Origin: Gemmatimonadales bacterium
Lineage (GTDB): Bacteria > Gemmatimonadota > Gemmatimonadetes > Gemmatimonadales > GWC2-71-9
NCBI GenBank assembly: GCA_019637315.1
Contig: JAHBVU010000002.1
Span: forward strand, 300,001-358,109
DNA: 58,109 nt
Direction: 5' to 3'
A program made the translations under genes and the position numbers. This document shows positions 19,194-26,643 of this stretch, in pieces. Positions within the stretch are counted from its first letter, which is position 1. Every line of letters starts with the position of its first letter. The notes beneath the pieces are model-generated. The model searched no databases, was not told the DNA's origin, and saw only the letters and a list, made by a program, of their open reading frames with translations.

Positions 19194-19568
19194 ATGGTAC
19201 CGCGATCAAGAGTAGCGCTGATCCGCATCTTCGCCGGAGCCGTGGCGTCGTTCCTCGCCGCTGCTTCGCTTTCGGCACAGCAGGTGGCCCAAGACTCCGC
19301 TGCGCAAGTTGCCCGGGGCAAACGCGTGTACCACGAGCAGCGATGTCGGGTCTGCCACGCGATCGCGGGAGAGGGGAACCGGCGGTACCCCCTCGACGGG
19401 GTTGGGTCGCGCCTGTCCGCCGATACGATCCGACTGTGGATTGTGGCGCCTCGCGAGGTCAACCCCAAGGTGCGCAAGCGAGCTTACGACCAGCTGTCGG
19501 CCGATGACCTCCAGGCGCTCGTAGCATTTCTTCGGGGTCTGAGGGAACCGCGGGCCCCGGGCAGTTAA
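19194..19568 (+). CDS. exported mono-heme c-type cytochrome lacking the usual axial methionine
   Basis: The ATG at 19194 starts a 124-residue protein with a signal peptide (ALIRIFAGAVASFLAAASLSAQQ) and one heme-binding motif CRVCH at residues 51-55. The fold resembles class I cytochrome c, with the C-terminal helix SADDLQALVAFLRGL. Where a class I cytochrome normally has the sixth-ligand methionine the sequence reads NPKVRKRAYDQL, and no methionine occurs anywhere after residue 1. The second axial ligand must be another residue or open. It is 2 bases downstream of the membrane peptide, so the two are probably cotranscribed with the flavocytochrome and may receive its electrons in the periplasm. 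Confidence 0.88.
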   Translation: MVPRSRVALIRIFAGAVASFLAAASLSAQQVAQDSAAQVARGKRVYHEQRCRVCHAIAGEGNRRYPLDGVGSRLSADTIRLWIVAPREVNPKVRKRAYDQLSADDLQALVAFLRGLREPRAPGS

Positions 19569-19676
19569 GCCCAGCCTGCCATCAGGCCGCGACCGGTTCG
19601 GCGTTGCGACGCCGGAGGCCAAGAGCTCCGCGTCCCGAAAGCAAAGCGAGCGGCCTCACGGCCGCTCGCTCTACAA

Positions 19677-19750
19677 TCGGGGCGCCGGGATTCGAACCCG
19701 GGACCTCCTGCGCCCAAGGCAGGCGCGCTACCGGGCTGCGCTACGCCCCG
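19677..19750 (-). tRNA. tRNA-Pro (anticodon TGG)
   Basis: On the minus strand a complete 74-nt cloverleaf is seen. The acceptor stem CGGGGCG pairs with CGCCCCG, the anticodon stem-loop is CCTGC-CTTGGGC-GCAGG with anticodon TGG, and the T-arm reads CCGGG-TTCGAAT-CCCGG; the discriminator base is A and CCA is not encoded. It sits between the cytochrome c gene and the TetR gene. Confidence 0.97.
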
Positions 19751-19770
19751 ATTTCGTCCAGCCTGATAAT

Positions 19771-20403
19771 TTACCGCGGCCGCCGGTGAAGCGGCACTGG
19801 GGAACGTTCCGGAACCGCGTATCGCCCACCGAGATACCCCTCGACGATGGCCCACTGCCGATCCGGCGGGTAGTCCTTGGGACGCAGCAGGAAGCCCAGA
19901 CCGATCCCGTCGGACAATGCCAGCAGCGCATCAGCCTCGAGTGCCGGGTCGATGCTCGCCGGGATAGCGTCGGCGTTGCGAAGCGCGTGGAGTTCGGTGG
20001 CCAATCGCTCGTGCATCATCTCCAGGCGGCGCTGGTGCTCTTCCCGCAGCCGCTTGTTGCTCATGGCGAGCCCGACAAACGAGATCCAGAGCCGGAGACC
20101 GCTGACTTCCCGCGGGGTGAGCGGGAGCGTCACACTCAGAATCCGACGGACCCGGTCGAGCCCGAGCGCGCCGTCGAGCGCAGCATCGATGTTCCGAATG
20201 ACCGCCGCCCCCAGCCGATCCAGCGCCATCAACAGCAGATCGGCCTTGTCACGAAAGTGGTAGGTCACGACGCCAGTGGTGGCGCCCAGTTCGGCCGCAA
20301 TGGCGCGCACGCTGGCTTTGTGCAGCCCATCGCGAAGGATGACTCGCCAAGCCGCTTCGGTGACTTCTTCGCGTGTAAAGGTGCGCCCGGCCACCCGAGC
20401 CAT
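19771..20403 (-). CDS. TetR/AcrR family transcriptional regulator
   Basis: This 210-residue regulator has an N-terminal TetR helix-turn-helix: EVTEAAWRVILRDGLHKASVRAIAAELG followed by GVVTYHFRDKADLL. The C-terminal ligand domain resembles the BetI-like group (TPREVSGLRLWISFVG, DALLALSDGIGLG). It is read divergently from the beta-lactamase-like gene, with 134 bases between the two starts. That gap carries an imperfect inverted repeat close to this start (20421-20436) that is a reasonable operator. It probably represses itself and perhaps the divergent gene. The ligand is unknown. Confidence 0.92.
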   Translation of the reverse strand: MARVAGRTFTREEVTEAAWRVILRDGLHKASVRAIAAELGATTGVVTYHFRDKADLLLMALDRLGAAVIRNIDAALDGALGLDRVRRILSVTLPLTPREVSGLRLWISFVGLAMSNKRLREEHQRRLEMMHERLATELHALRNADAIPASIDPALEADALLALSDGIGLGFLLRPKDYPPDRQWAIVEGYLGGRYAVPERSPVPLHRRPR

Positions 20404-20420
20404 ACCGACCTCGACAATTA

Positions 20421-20436
20421 AACAACACTCGTTATT
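20421..20436. promoter_or_regulatory. candidate TetR operator (imperfect inverted repeat)
   Basis: The sequence AACAAC-ACTC-GTTATT is an inverted repeat with one mismatch in six positions per arm. It begins 18 bases upstream of the tetR start and 102-117 bases upstream of the divergent gene. It lies in an AT-richer patch than its surroundings. TetR repressors commonly bind such short dyads in their own promoters. The role is inferred. Confidence 0.4.
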
Positions 20437-20445
20437 TTCCTGTAT

Positions 20446-20469
20446 CGTCTCCGGGCTGAGCCGGAGACG
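20446..20469. other. perfect 9-bp hairpin in the divergent promoter region
   Basis: CGTCTCCGG at 20446-20454 and CCGGAGACG at 20461-20469 are perfect reverse complements around a 6-base loop. There is no run of T on either side, so it is not an intrinsic terminator. It could be a second operator, or a stem in the 5' leader of the gene that starts at 20538. Confidence 0.55.
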
Positions 20470-20537
20470 GACGCCGAAGTCTAGCGGATCGGCTACGTGG
20501 CGTCATCCGCCTGTTCATGCCTGCTGAGGGAAACCTG

Positions 20538-21977
20538 ATGCTCCGCCGACTCTCGCTGATCGGACCAGTTGTGCTGATGCTTGCCTCCTGTGCCGGGGAG
20601 GCGGCTCCCCCGCCTGCTCCCTATACCGTTGCGCTTGACCAGGCCATCGAGGACGCCCTGGCCCGCCGGGAAATTCCCGGGGCCGCTGTCGTGGTTGTCG
20701 AGGGTGACCGGGTCAGCTACAGCCGAGGACACGGCAAGGCCGACTTGGAGACTGGCCGACCGATGACCGACTCGACCCCAATCGTGATCGGCTCGACGTC
20801 GAAGCCGATCACCGGGCTCGCGGTGCTGCGGCTGGTTCAGCAGAACGCCGTGGCGCTCGACACCCCGATCGCCAGGTACATCCCGGAGGTGCGATTCGCC
20901 GATCCGCGCGCTGAGACCATGACCCTCCGCCACCTGCTGACGAACCGATCCGGGCTGCCGGTTGGATTCTCGGGCCCGGCGTACCAGCGACCGTCGATCG
21001 TCGACGACGGAGCGCTGGAGCGGTTGGTCGGAACGATGGCGGCCGAACCGCTGCTGTTTGCGCCGGGCGAGGGGTATGCCTATTCGAATCGCGGCTGGGC
21101 GCTGGCAGGCTACGTCGTGCAGCGGGTCAGTGGCCTCTCGATCGAAACGTTCCTCAGCCGCGAAGTCTTTGCGCCGCTTGGCATGACGAGCACGACTCTT
21201 GAGTTCTGGACCGTTCCCAACCTCACGACCGGTTACCGCGACGGGTATCGGACCCGCAACCATCCGGGCCTGCCCTCAGTGGCACGCGACTACGGTCCCT
21301 CAGGCATGGTGGTCTCGACGGCACGGGACATGGCGCGCCTGCTGGTGGCGATGCTGAACGATGGGCGGACCGAGGATGGGCGTCAGTTCCTGACACCCGA
21401 GCTGATTCGCGAGGCGCTGCGTGGCCAGGCTCCCGCCGAGAGCGAGCTGGGTGGCCCAACGCACTATGGTCTCGGTTGGGAGGTGGATTCATCGTTTGGT
21501 GCGCTGACGGTCAAGAAGGCGGGGTCAGTCAGTACCATGGTGACGTTCTGGGTCATCCTGCCGGAACGACGAACCGCAGTTGGCTTTGCCTTCAACCGTG
21601 AGGACTACGGCTCGATTCCCCTGGTGGGCAGCGTTCTCTCGATCGTGGCCGGTGGCGAGGCAATGCCGGTTGCGCCCTGGTCCGGTACTCCGCCCGCGAT
21701 CCCGGCCCCGGTCGGGATCAGCGGAGCCGCGCTCGATCGCTGGGCAGGTCGGTACGACACCCGATTCGGGTACACCAGCTTCACCCGTCAGGGCGATTCA
21801 CTGGTCACGGATTTCGAAGGTGTGGATTCGCGATTGGTTGCCACGAGCGACTCGACCTTCGTGATCGACTCGGATATCGTCAAACACGCGGGCCGGGTCT
21901 TCACCTTCAGACGCCGCGGAGCGGCGACCGTCGTCTCGATCGATAAGGACTCCCTGGGCGTCCGCATGGCACCCTGA
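20538..21977 (+). CDS. class C beta-lactamase-like serine hydrolase, predicted lipoprotein
   Basis: The ATG at 20538 with a GAGGGA ribosome binding site gives 479 residues. The first 18 form a lipoprotein signal ending in the lipobox LASC (Cys18). The serine hydrolase domain has the catalytic SxxK motif as Ser86-Thr-Ser-Lys89 (GSTSKPITG) and the second motif Tyr182-Ser-Asn184 (AYSNRGWALAGY). A C-terminal domain of about 90 residues follows. This family (PF00144) includes beta-lactamases, D-Ala-D-Ala carboxypeptidases, D-aminopeptidases and esterases, so resistance should not be assumed. It is anchored on the periplasmic side and is divergent from a TetR regulator. Confidence 0.9.
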   Translation: MLRRLSLIGPVVLMLASCAGEAAPPPAPYTVALDQAIEDALARREIPGAAVVVVEGDRVSYSRGHGKADLETGRPMTDSTPIVIGSTSKPITGLAVLRLVQQNAVALDTPIARYIPEVRFADPRAETMTLRHLLTNRSGLPVGFSGPAYQRPSIVDDGALERLVGTMAAEPLLFAPGEGYAYSNRGWALAGYVVQRVSGLSIETFLSREVFAPLGMTSTTLEFWTVPNLTTGYRDGYRTRNHPGLPSVARDYGPSGMVVSTARDMARLLVAMLNDGRTEDGRQFLTPELIREALRGQAPAESELGGPTHYGLGWEVDSSFGALTVKKAGSVSTMVTFWVILPERRTAVGFAFNREDYGSIPLVGSVLSIVAGGEAMPVAPWSGTPPAIPAPVGISGAALDRWAGRYDTRFGYTSFTRQGDSLVTDFEGVDSRLVATSDSTFVIDSDIVKHAGRVFTFRRRGAATVVSIDKDSLGVRMAP

Positions 21978-22000
21978 GTCCGGGTTCCGGTTTTCCGGTC

Positions 22001-22037
22001 GATTGCCTGTTCGAGGCGGCTGACGGAGCAGGCAATC
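22001..22037. other. 9-bp inverted repeat between the beta-lactamase-like and LLM genes
   Basis: GATTGCCTG at 22001-22009 is the exact reverse complement of CAGGCAATC at 22029-22037, with 19 bases between. No T-run follows. It may terminate transcription of the upstream gene through a factor-independent pause, or be an operator for the downstream gene. Confidence 0.45.
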
Positions 22038-22122
22038 GTGGCGAGTGCGGTCTGCTCGTATATTGCGCTATGGCTTCCATCAATCGCAGGGTCGGCGTGC
22101 GATGCTTCGGCGCGGTCGGCCC

Positions 22123-23145
22123 GTGAAATCGATCGGCTTCCTTTCCTTCGGCCATTGGTCCTCCACGCCCCACTCCGAGACCCGGACTGCCTCTGACGCG
22201 CTGGTACAATCGATCGACCTCGCCGTCGCGGCCGAGGAGTTGGGCGCGGACGGGGCCTACTTTCGGGTGCATCACTTTGCCCGGCAGCTGGCCTCGCCGT
22301 TTCCGCTGCTTGCGGCCATCGGTGCCAAGACGCGCCGGATCGAGATCGGGACAGCGGTGATCGACATGCGCTACGAGAACCCGATGTACATGGCCGAGAG
22401 CGCGGGCGCTGCCGATCTCATTGCCGGGGGTCGACTCCAGCTGGGCATCAGCCGCGGATCGCCGGAGCAGGTCATCGACGGATGGCGCTACTTTGGCTAC
22501 GAGCCGGCCCACGGGGAGACGGACGCCGAGATGGCACGGCGGCATGCGGAGGAACTGCTCGACCTGCTTCGCGGCGAGGGATTTGCCCGTCCCAACCCGC
22601 GCCCGATGTTCCCGAACCCTCCGGGGTTGCTGCGCATCGAGCCTCATTCGGAGGGGCTGCGGGACCGGATCTGGTGGGGCGCCGCCTCAAACGCCACGGC
22701 GGTCTGGGCCGCGACGCTCGGCATGAATCTGCAGAGTTCCACCCTCAAAGACGATGAAGGCGGGCAGCCGTTCCACGTCCAGCAGGCGACCCAGATCCGT
22801 GCCTATCGCGAGGCGTGGCGGGCGGCAGGCCACACCCGCACACCTCGGGTGTCGGTGAGTCGCAGCATCTTTCCGCTCGTGGACGACCGTGATCGCGCCT
22901 ACTTCGGAACCGGAAGCCAGACCGAGGACCAGATCGGCGTCATCGACGCGACCACCCGAGCGATCTTCGGGCGCCAGTACGCGGGGGTGCCCGAGGCGCT
23001 GATTGAGCAATTGGCCAAAGACGAAGCCATTGCCGAAGCCGACACGCTGCTCCTGACCGTGCCGAACCAGTTGGGCGTCGACTACAACGTCCACTTCATC
23101 GAGGCGATCCTGGGACAAGTCGCTCCGGCGCTCGGCTGGCGTTGA
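22123..23145 (+). CDS. LLM class flavin-dependent oxidoreductase (luciferase-like)
   Basis: This protein of about 340 residues belongs to the bacterial luciferase-like monooxygenases. It begins KSIGFLSFGHW, then has LAVAAEELGADGAYFRVHHFARQ, IEIGTAVIDMRYENP and GGRLQLGISRGSPEQV, typical of the F420- or FMN-dependent TIM-barrel fold. I chose the GTG at 22123 because family similarity starts there. An ATG at 22102, preceded by AGGG, is a fair alternative, and neither has a strong ribosome binding site. The substrate cannot be deduced from sequence or from neighbours. Confidence 0.9.
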   Translation: MKSIGFLSFGHWSSTPHSETRTASDALVQSIDLAVAAEELGADGAYFRVHHFARQLASPFPLLAAIGAKTRRIEIGTAVIDMRYENPMYMAESAGAADLIAGGRLQLGISRGSPEQVIDGWRYFGYEPAHGETDAEMARRHAEELLDLLRGEGFARPNPRPMFPNPPGLLRIEPHSEGLRDRIWWGAASNATAVWAATLGMNLQSSTLKDDEGGQPFHVQQATQIRAYREAWRAAGHTRTPRVSVSRSIFPLVDDRDRAYFGTGSQTEDQIGVIDATTRAIFGRQYAGVPEALIEQLAKDEAIAEADTLLLTVPNQLGVDYNVHFIEAILGQVAPALGWR

Positions 23146-23190
23146 GCGCCGGGATGCTCCCGTGATCCCGTCGAATTGGGCCGTGCTGCG

Positions 23191-23970
23191 TCAGGCTCCC
23201 CGCACCGCATCGGCGGCCGCCTTGCCAGCCGCCTGCAGGAACCCCATCTCGGTCGAGATGCTCACCAGGCGCATGCCACGGCGAGCCCAGTCGGCGCTGA
23301 GCGCCACGTCGTTGGTGTGGATCGCGGGAAGCGCGCCATGCGCCCGGCAGGCTTCGATGGTGCGCTCGATCGCCTGCTCCAGCACAGGATCGCGCATCCG
23401 CCCGGGCACCCCGAGCGCGATGGCCAGGTCGTTCGGCCCGATCAGCGCGGCGTCGACGCCAGGCACGCTCAGGATCTCATCGAGCCCCTCCACGGCCTCG
23501 CGTGTTTCGATCTGCACGATCACGAAGGTCTCGCGGTTGGCGGCCACCATCGTCTCCACCACGTCGGCGGCCCGAAAGTTGGTGTGGGCGCGCCCCATGG
23601 CGCTGCCGCGCCGGCCCTCCGGCGGATACTTGGCAATCGCCACCGCAGCTCGGACCTCCTCCGCCGAGGTAATGCGCGGAAGCATGATGCCCTGCGCACC
23701 GGCATCGAGGGCCTGCGCAATCTGCTCGTAGGTCAATACAGGCACCCGGACGATCGGGGTGACCTCCACCAGCCGCGCAATCCGCGACAGCTCCGCGATC
23801 GACTCGGTGGTAAAGGTCCCGTGCTCGTTGTCGATCAGGACCCAATCGAAACCGGCATTGGCCAGGGCCTGCATCACCGATGGTTGACGGATCTCAGCCA
23901 GCATGGTGCCGACCGCCACAGGCGCCGAGGCCAAGCGGCGCCGAAGGCGATTCTCTGGAATGATGGACAC
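23191..23970 (-). CDS. HpcH/HpaI family class II aldolase
   Basis: This 259-residue TIM-barrel enzyme cleaves or forms 2-keto-3-deoxy acids with a divalent metal. The key stretches are WVLIDNEHGTFTTE (catalytic His region), PIVRVP, the metal-binding glutamate in FVIVQIETREAVE and the aspartate in AALIGPNDLA. Relatives are 4-hydroxy-2-oxoheptanedioate aldolase and 2-dehydro-3-deoxyglucarate aldolase; the precise substrate is unclear. It starts 14 bases after rdgB and is the last gene of an eight-gene minus-strand run, ending tail to tail with the LLM gene. Confidence 0.92.
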   Translation of the reverse strand: MSIIPENRLRRRLASAPVAVGTMLAEIRQPSVMQALANAGFDWVLIDNEHGTFTTESIAELSRIARLVEVTPIVRVPVLTYEQIAQALDAGAQGIMLPRITSAEEVRAAVAIAKYPPEGRRGSAMGRAHTNFRAADVVETMVAANRETFVIVQIETREAVEGLDEILSVPGVDAALIGPNDLAIALGVPGRMRDPVLEQAIERTIEACRAHGALPAIHTNDVALSADWARRGMRLVSISTEMGFLQAAGKAAADAVRGA

Positions 23971-23984
23971 AGGTCGTCGATTGG

Positions 23985-24608
23985 TTAAAGTGGGCGGGAT
24001 GTCAGCGCTTGCAGCAGCGCGCGAAACGCATTGCCGCGATGACTGACGCGGTCCTTGTCACCATCGCTTGCTTCGCCGAAGGTGAGACCGAGATCGTCAC
24101 TCAGAAAGTAGGGATCGTACCCGAAGCCGTTATCACCGCGCGCCTCCTCGGTGATCGACCCGTAGCAGTTTCCCTCGAATACTTCCGGAATCGACGACGG
24201 ACTGCGATACAGGACGAGGACGCAACGATAGCGGGCCCGCCGCCGGGTCTCCGTCGCGCCGGCAAGCCTGCGCAGCAGCATGGTATTGTTGGCAGCGTCG
24301 ATCTCGGCTGCGGATCCAGCAGTCTGGGCCCAACGCTTTGACCGGACGCCGGGCTCGCCGCCCAGGCTCAGCACTTCGAGGCCGCTGTCGTCTGCCACGG
24401 TCGGCAGCCGAGTCCGCTTGACGAAGAACTCGGCCTTGGCTCGCGCGTTGCCCTGGAAGGAGTCGTGCAGCTCGAGCAGCTCTTCTGCCTCGGTTTCCCA
24501 AGCGTTGACCTGATCAGGGAAGACGACTTCGAACGGCGCGTCCGCGAGCAATCGTCGCACCTCGCGCTGCTTGCCGGCACTCCGGGTAGCGACCAGCAGC
24601 TTTACCAT
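23985..24608 (-). CDS. rdgB: non-canonical purine NTP pyrophosphatase (RdgB/HAM1)
   Basis: This 207-residue housecleaning enzyme hydrolyses dITP, dXTP and related nucleotides to monophosphates. It begins KLLVATRSAGKQREVRRLL and has the family motifs LPTVADDSGLEV, NNTMLLRRLAG, GFGYDPYFLSDDLG and SHRGNAFRALL. Length and motif order are standard. Its ATG overlaps the 3' end of rph by 7 bases, a common pairing of rph and rdgB in bacteria. Confidence 0.97.
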   Translation of the reverse strand: MVKLLVATRSAGKQREVRRLLADAPFEVVFPDQVNAWETEAEELLELHDSFQGNARAKAEFFVKRTRLPTVADDSGLEVLSLGGEPGVRSKRWAQTAGSAAEIDAANNTMLLRRLAGATETRRRARYRCVLVLYRSPSSIPEVFEGNCYGSITEEARGDNGFGYDPYFLSDDLGLTFGEASDGDKDRVSHRGNAFRALLQALTSRPL

Positions 24609-25309
24609 CCCAATGCCTTTCGCTGGGCCGCGAAGAGCTCCGCCAAGCCCGCGTCGGCCAAGTCGAGCATTCGATCGAGCTGCGCCCGCGAGAAGACTCC
24701 CTGCTCTCCGGTACCCTGAACCTCGACGAGGTCGGAAGGTGCGCGCATCACGACGTTGGCATCGACCTCGGCATCCTTGTCTTCGGTGTAGGCAAGGTCG
24801 AGACAGACTTCCCCACCGACGACGCCTACCGACACCGCGGCCACCAGCTGTCCGAATGGCGATGGCTTACCGGTGCGTTCCGCCAGCCAGCTGCAGGCAT
24901 CCGCCAGCGCCACCGATGCTCCGGTAATGCTCGCGGTGCGAGTCCCGCCGTCGGCCTGCAAAACATCGCAGTCGATCTTGATGGTGTACTCGCCGAAATC
25001 CCAGCGTCCCATCCCGGCACGCAGCGAACGGCCGATCAATCGCTGGATCTCCTGGCTCCGGCCGCCCGGCCCGTTGCGTTCACGATTGGTGCGCTCGCTC
25101 GTGGCACGCGGCAGCATGGCGTACTCGGCAGTGACCCAGCCCTGCCCTGAGCCCTTCTTGAACGGCGGAACCCCGACTTCCACCGATGCCGTGCAGTGGA
25201 TCAGCGTACCGCCGAAACGAACGAGGCAGGACCCTTCGGCATACGGGTTGGCATTTCGCTCCAGCACGACGGGCCGAAGCTGGCTTACGGATCGGCCGTC
25301 AGGACGCAT
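24602..25309 (-). CDS. rph: ribonuclease PH
   Basis: This 235-residue phosphorolytic exoribonuclease trims tRNA 3' ends using phosphate. It shows the family start MRPDGRSVSQLRPV, then TEYAMLPRAT-like AEYAMLPRATSERTNRER, RSQEIQRLIGRSLR, CDVLQADGGTRTASITG and DLAYTEDKDAEVDANVVM. Its length matches the family. It overlaps rfaE2 upstream by 11 bases and rdgB downstream by 7 bases. Confidence 0.97.
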   Translation of the reverse strand: MRPDGRSVSQLRPVVLERNANPYAEGSCLVRFGGTLIHCTASVEVGVPPFKKGSGQGWVTAEYAMLPRATSERTNRERNGPGGRSQEIQRLIGRSLRAGMGRWDFGEYTIKIDCDVLQADGGTRTASITGASVALADACSWLAERTGKPSPFGQLVAAVSVGVVGGEVCLDLAYTEDKDAEVDANVVMRAPSDLVEVQGTGEQGVFSRAQLDRMLDLADAGLAELFAAQRKALGW

Positions 25310-25787
25310 GACGAATTCTCTCCACCAGTGAGGTCGTTGATCGATCAGGAGTCAAGGGAATCAACTCGACACGTCCGCCCCGGGCCTCGACGGCCTCCGC
25401 ACCGACGACCATCTCACGGGTGTAGTCGCCGCCCTTGACCAGGATATCGGGCGCCAGCGCGTCGATCAGGGCCGAGGGTGTCAACTCCTCGAAAACCACG
25501 ACCCGATCCACCGCAGTGAGGGCGGCAAGCAGACGGGCTCGCTCCACGGCGCCGACGAACGGACGACCGGGACCCTTGCCCAGGGCGGCGGCCGACCCAT
25601 CGCTGTTGACGCCCACGATGAGGGACCCGCCGAGTGCGCGGGCAGCTTCGAGGTAGTCGACATGTCCTGCATGCAGCAGATCGAAGACGCCGTTGGTAAA
25701 GACGACCGGCGTCGGCGCCTGATGCCGCCAGCGGATCGCATCGTCGAGAGACAGGACCTTGTCCGCCGTGGCGCGTGCCGTCGTCAC
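25299..25787 (-). CDS. rfaE2: D-glycero-beta-D-manno-heptose 1-phosphate adenylyltransferase (RfaE domain II)
   Basis: This stand-alone 162-residue cytidylyltransferase-like protein has FTNGVFDLLHAGHVDYLEAAR with the HxGH motif at His39 to His42, IVGVNSDGSAA and the closing RSTTSLVERI. It activates heptose 1-phosphate with ATP to make the ADP-heptose used in lipopolysaccharide cores. The kinase half (RfaE1) is not in this window. It starts with GTG overlapping the stop of the small membrane protein by 4 bases and overlaps rph by 11 bases. With lptE two genes upstream it indicates an LPS-bearing outer membrane. Confidence 0.94.
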   Translation of the reverse strand: MTTARATADKVLSLDDAIRWRHQAPTPVVFTNGVFDLLHAGHVDYLEAARALGGSLIVGVNSDGSAAALGKGPGRPFVGAVERARLLAALTAVDRVVVFEELTPSALIDALAPDILVKGGDYTREMVVGAEAVEARGGRVELIPLTPDRSTTSLVERIRHAS

Positions 25788-26146
25788 AGTCGCTGGTCGA
25801 CCGATGGTTTGAATGAGATGGTTCGGTGTATGAACGGCAGCTCGACCCGCTCTTCATAACTGGTCGAGATCGAGATCGCGTTCGGGTGCTCGGTCCGCAC
25901 CACCCGAAAGCGCAGCGGCGTGCCGGGGATCGACAACTCCAACGCATCGCCCTGCAGCTGCGAGACGATCTGCGCATCAGTGGTCATGTTGGCGAAGCGC
26001 GCCGCCGTTTTCATTCGGTCACGCAGTTCGTAATAGCGCCACCAGACCTGGCCCAGATTGAGGCCATAGTAGACGACCACGGCGACGACGAGCAGCGAGA
26101 ACAAACACCCCGTCGTGCTGACCCCGCGGCGACCGGTCGCTACCAT
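25784..26146 (-). CDS. small single-pass membrane protein of unknown function
   Basis: The 120-residue product has one N-terminal membrane segment (LFSLLVVAVVVYYGLNLG) followed by a soluble domain of about 85 residues (YYELRDRMKTAARF, then a beta-rich part ending RTISFKPSVDQRL). The layout resembles DUF4845-type proteins, but I cannot confirm this. It overlaps lptE by 7 bases and rfaE2 by 4 bases, so it is part of the envelope operon. An envelope role is inference from context. Confidence 0.8.
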   Translation of the reverse strand: MVATGRRGVSTTGCLFSLLVVAVVVYYGLNLGQVWWRYYELRDRMKTAARFANMTTDAQIVSQLQGDALELSIPGTPLRFRVVRTEHPNAISISTSYEERVELPFIHRTISFKPSVDQRL

Positions 26147-26643
26147 TGGGACTGCGCCCCGTCGACGATATCGGTGATGAGCCGTTCGATGGCACGGCGG
26201 CGTCCGTCGATTTCATTGTTGGTGTAGTCGCCTTCGACGGACAGACCGTTTCGTTCCCAGAGCACCTTGTTGTTCTGCTGGTCGAGGATCTGGACGTTGA
26301 TCACGATCTGCACTTTGCGGCGGCTGACCTCGACCCGCTGATTCTGGTCGCCCGAGAAGGCGATCGGGATGTCGGGGTCGTAGCGTTGGATCGTTCCGCG
26401 CACGATGGCATCGGCCTGCGCTTCGCCGGCGGGCCGCAGACCGAGCCGACCCTGAACCGCTTCGCGAACGGCGCGATTGATCTCGTTGGTGAGGGTCGGT
26501 TCCGGCGTCAGATTGTCGAACGGAAGCACCGCGACCGTCTTGATGCCGGGCGGAAAGCCAGTGCCCCCGCCGAACCCGTAGAGGCATCCGCCCAGGCCAA
26601 CGGCCAGACTAAGGCTGAGGAGGAGTCCAGGTATCCGGATCAA
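26140..26643 (-). CDS. lptE: LptE-like LPS assembly lipoprotein
   Basis: The likely start is the TTG at 26643, which has an AGAAGG ribosome binding site 9 bases upstream and yields a standard lipoprotein signal (IRIPGLLLSLSLAVGLGGC, lipobox Cys20). An ATG at 26697 would add an Arg-rich extension and has no ribosome binding site. The 167-residue protein has KTVAVLPFDNLTPEPTLTNEINRAVREA and IRGTIQRYDP-like VRGTIQRYDP, as in LptE lipoproteins that plug LptD during LPS delivery to the outer membrane. It overlaps the upstream lipoprotein gene by 35 bases from this start. Assignment to LptE rather than another TPR-free lipoprotein is fairly secure. Confidence 0.85.
   Translation of the reverse strand: MIRIPGLLLSLSLAVGLGGCLYGFGGGTGFPPGIKTVAVLPFDNLTPEPTLTNEINRAVREAVQGRLGLRPAGEAQADAIVRGTIQRYDPDIPIAFSGDQNQRVEVSRRKVQIVINVQILDQQNNKVLWERNGLSVEGDYTNNEIDGRRRAIERLITDIVDGAQSQW

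Noticed and set aside
20538-21977. Calling the serine hydrolase an antibiotic resistance gene
   Set aside because: The SxxK and YxN motifs are shared by esterases and peptidases of the same family; the sequence cannot separate them.
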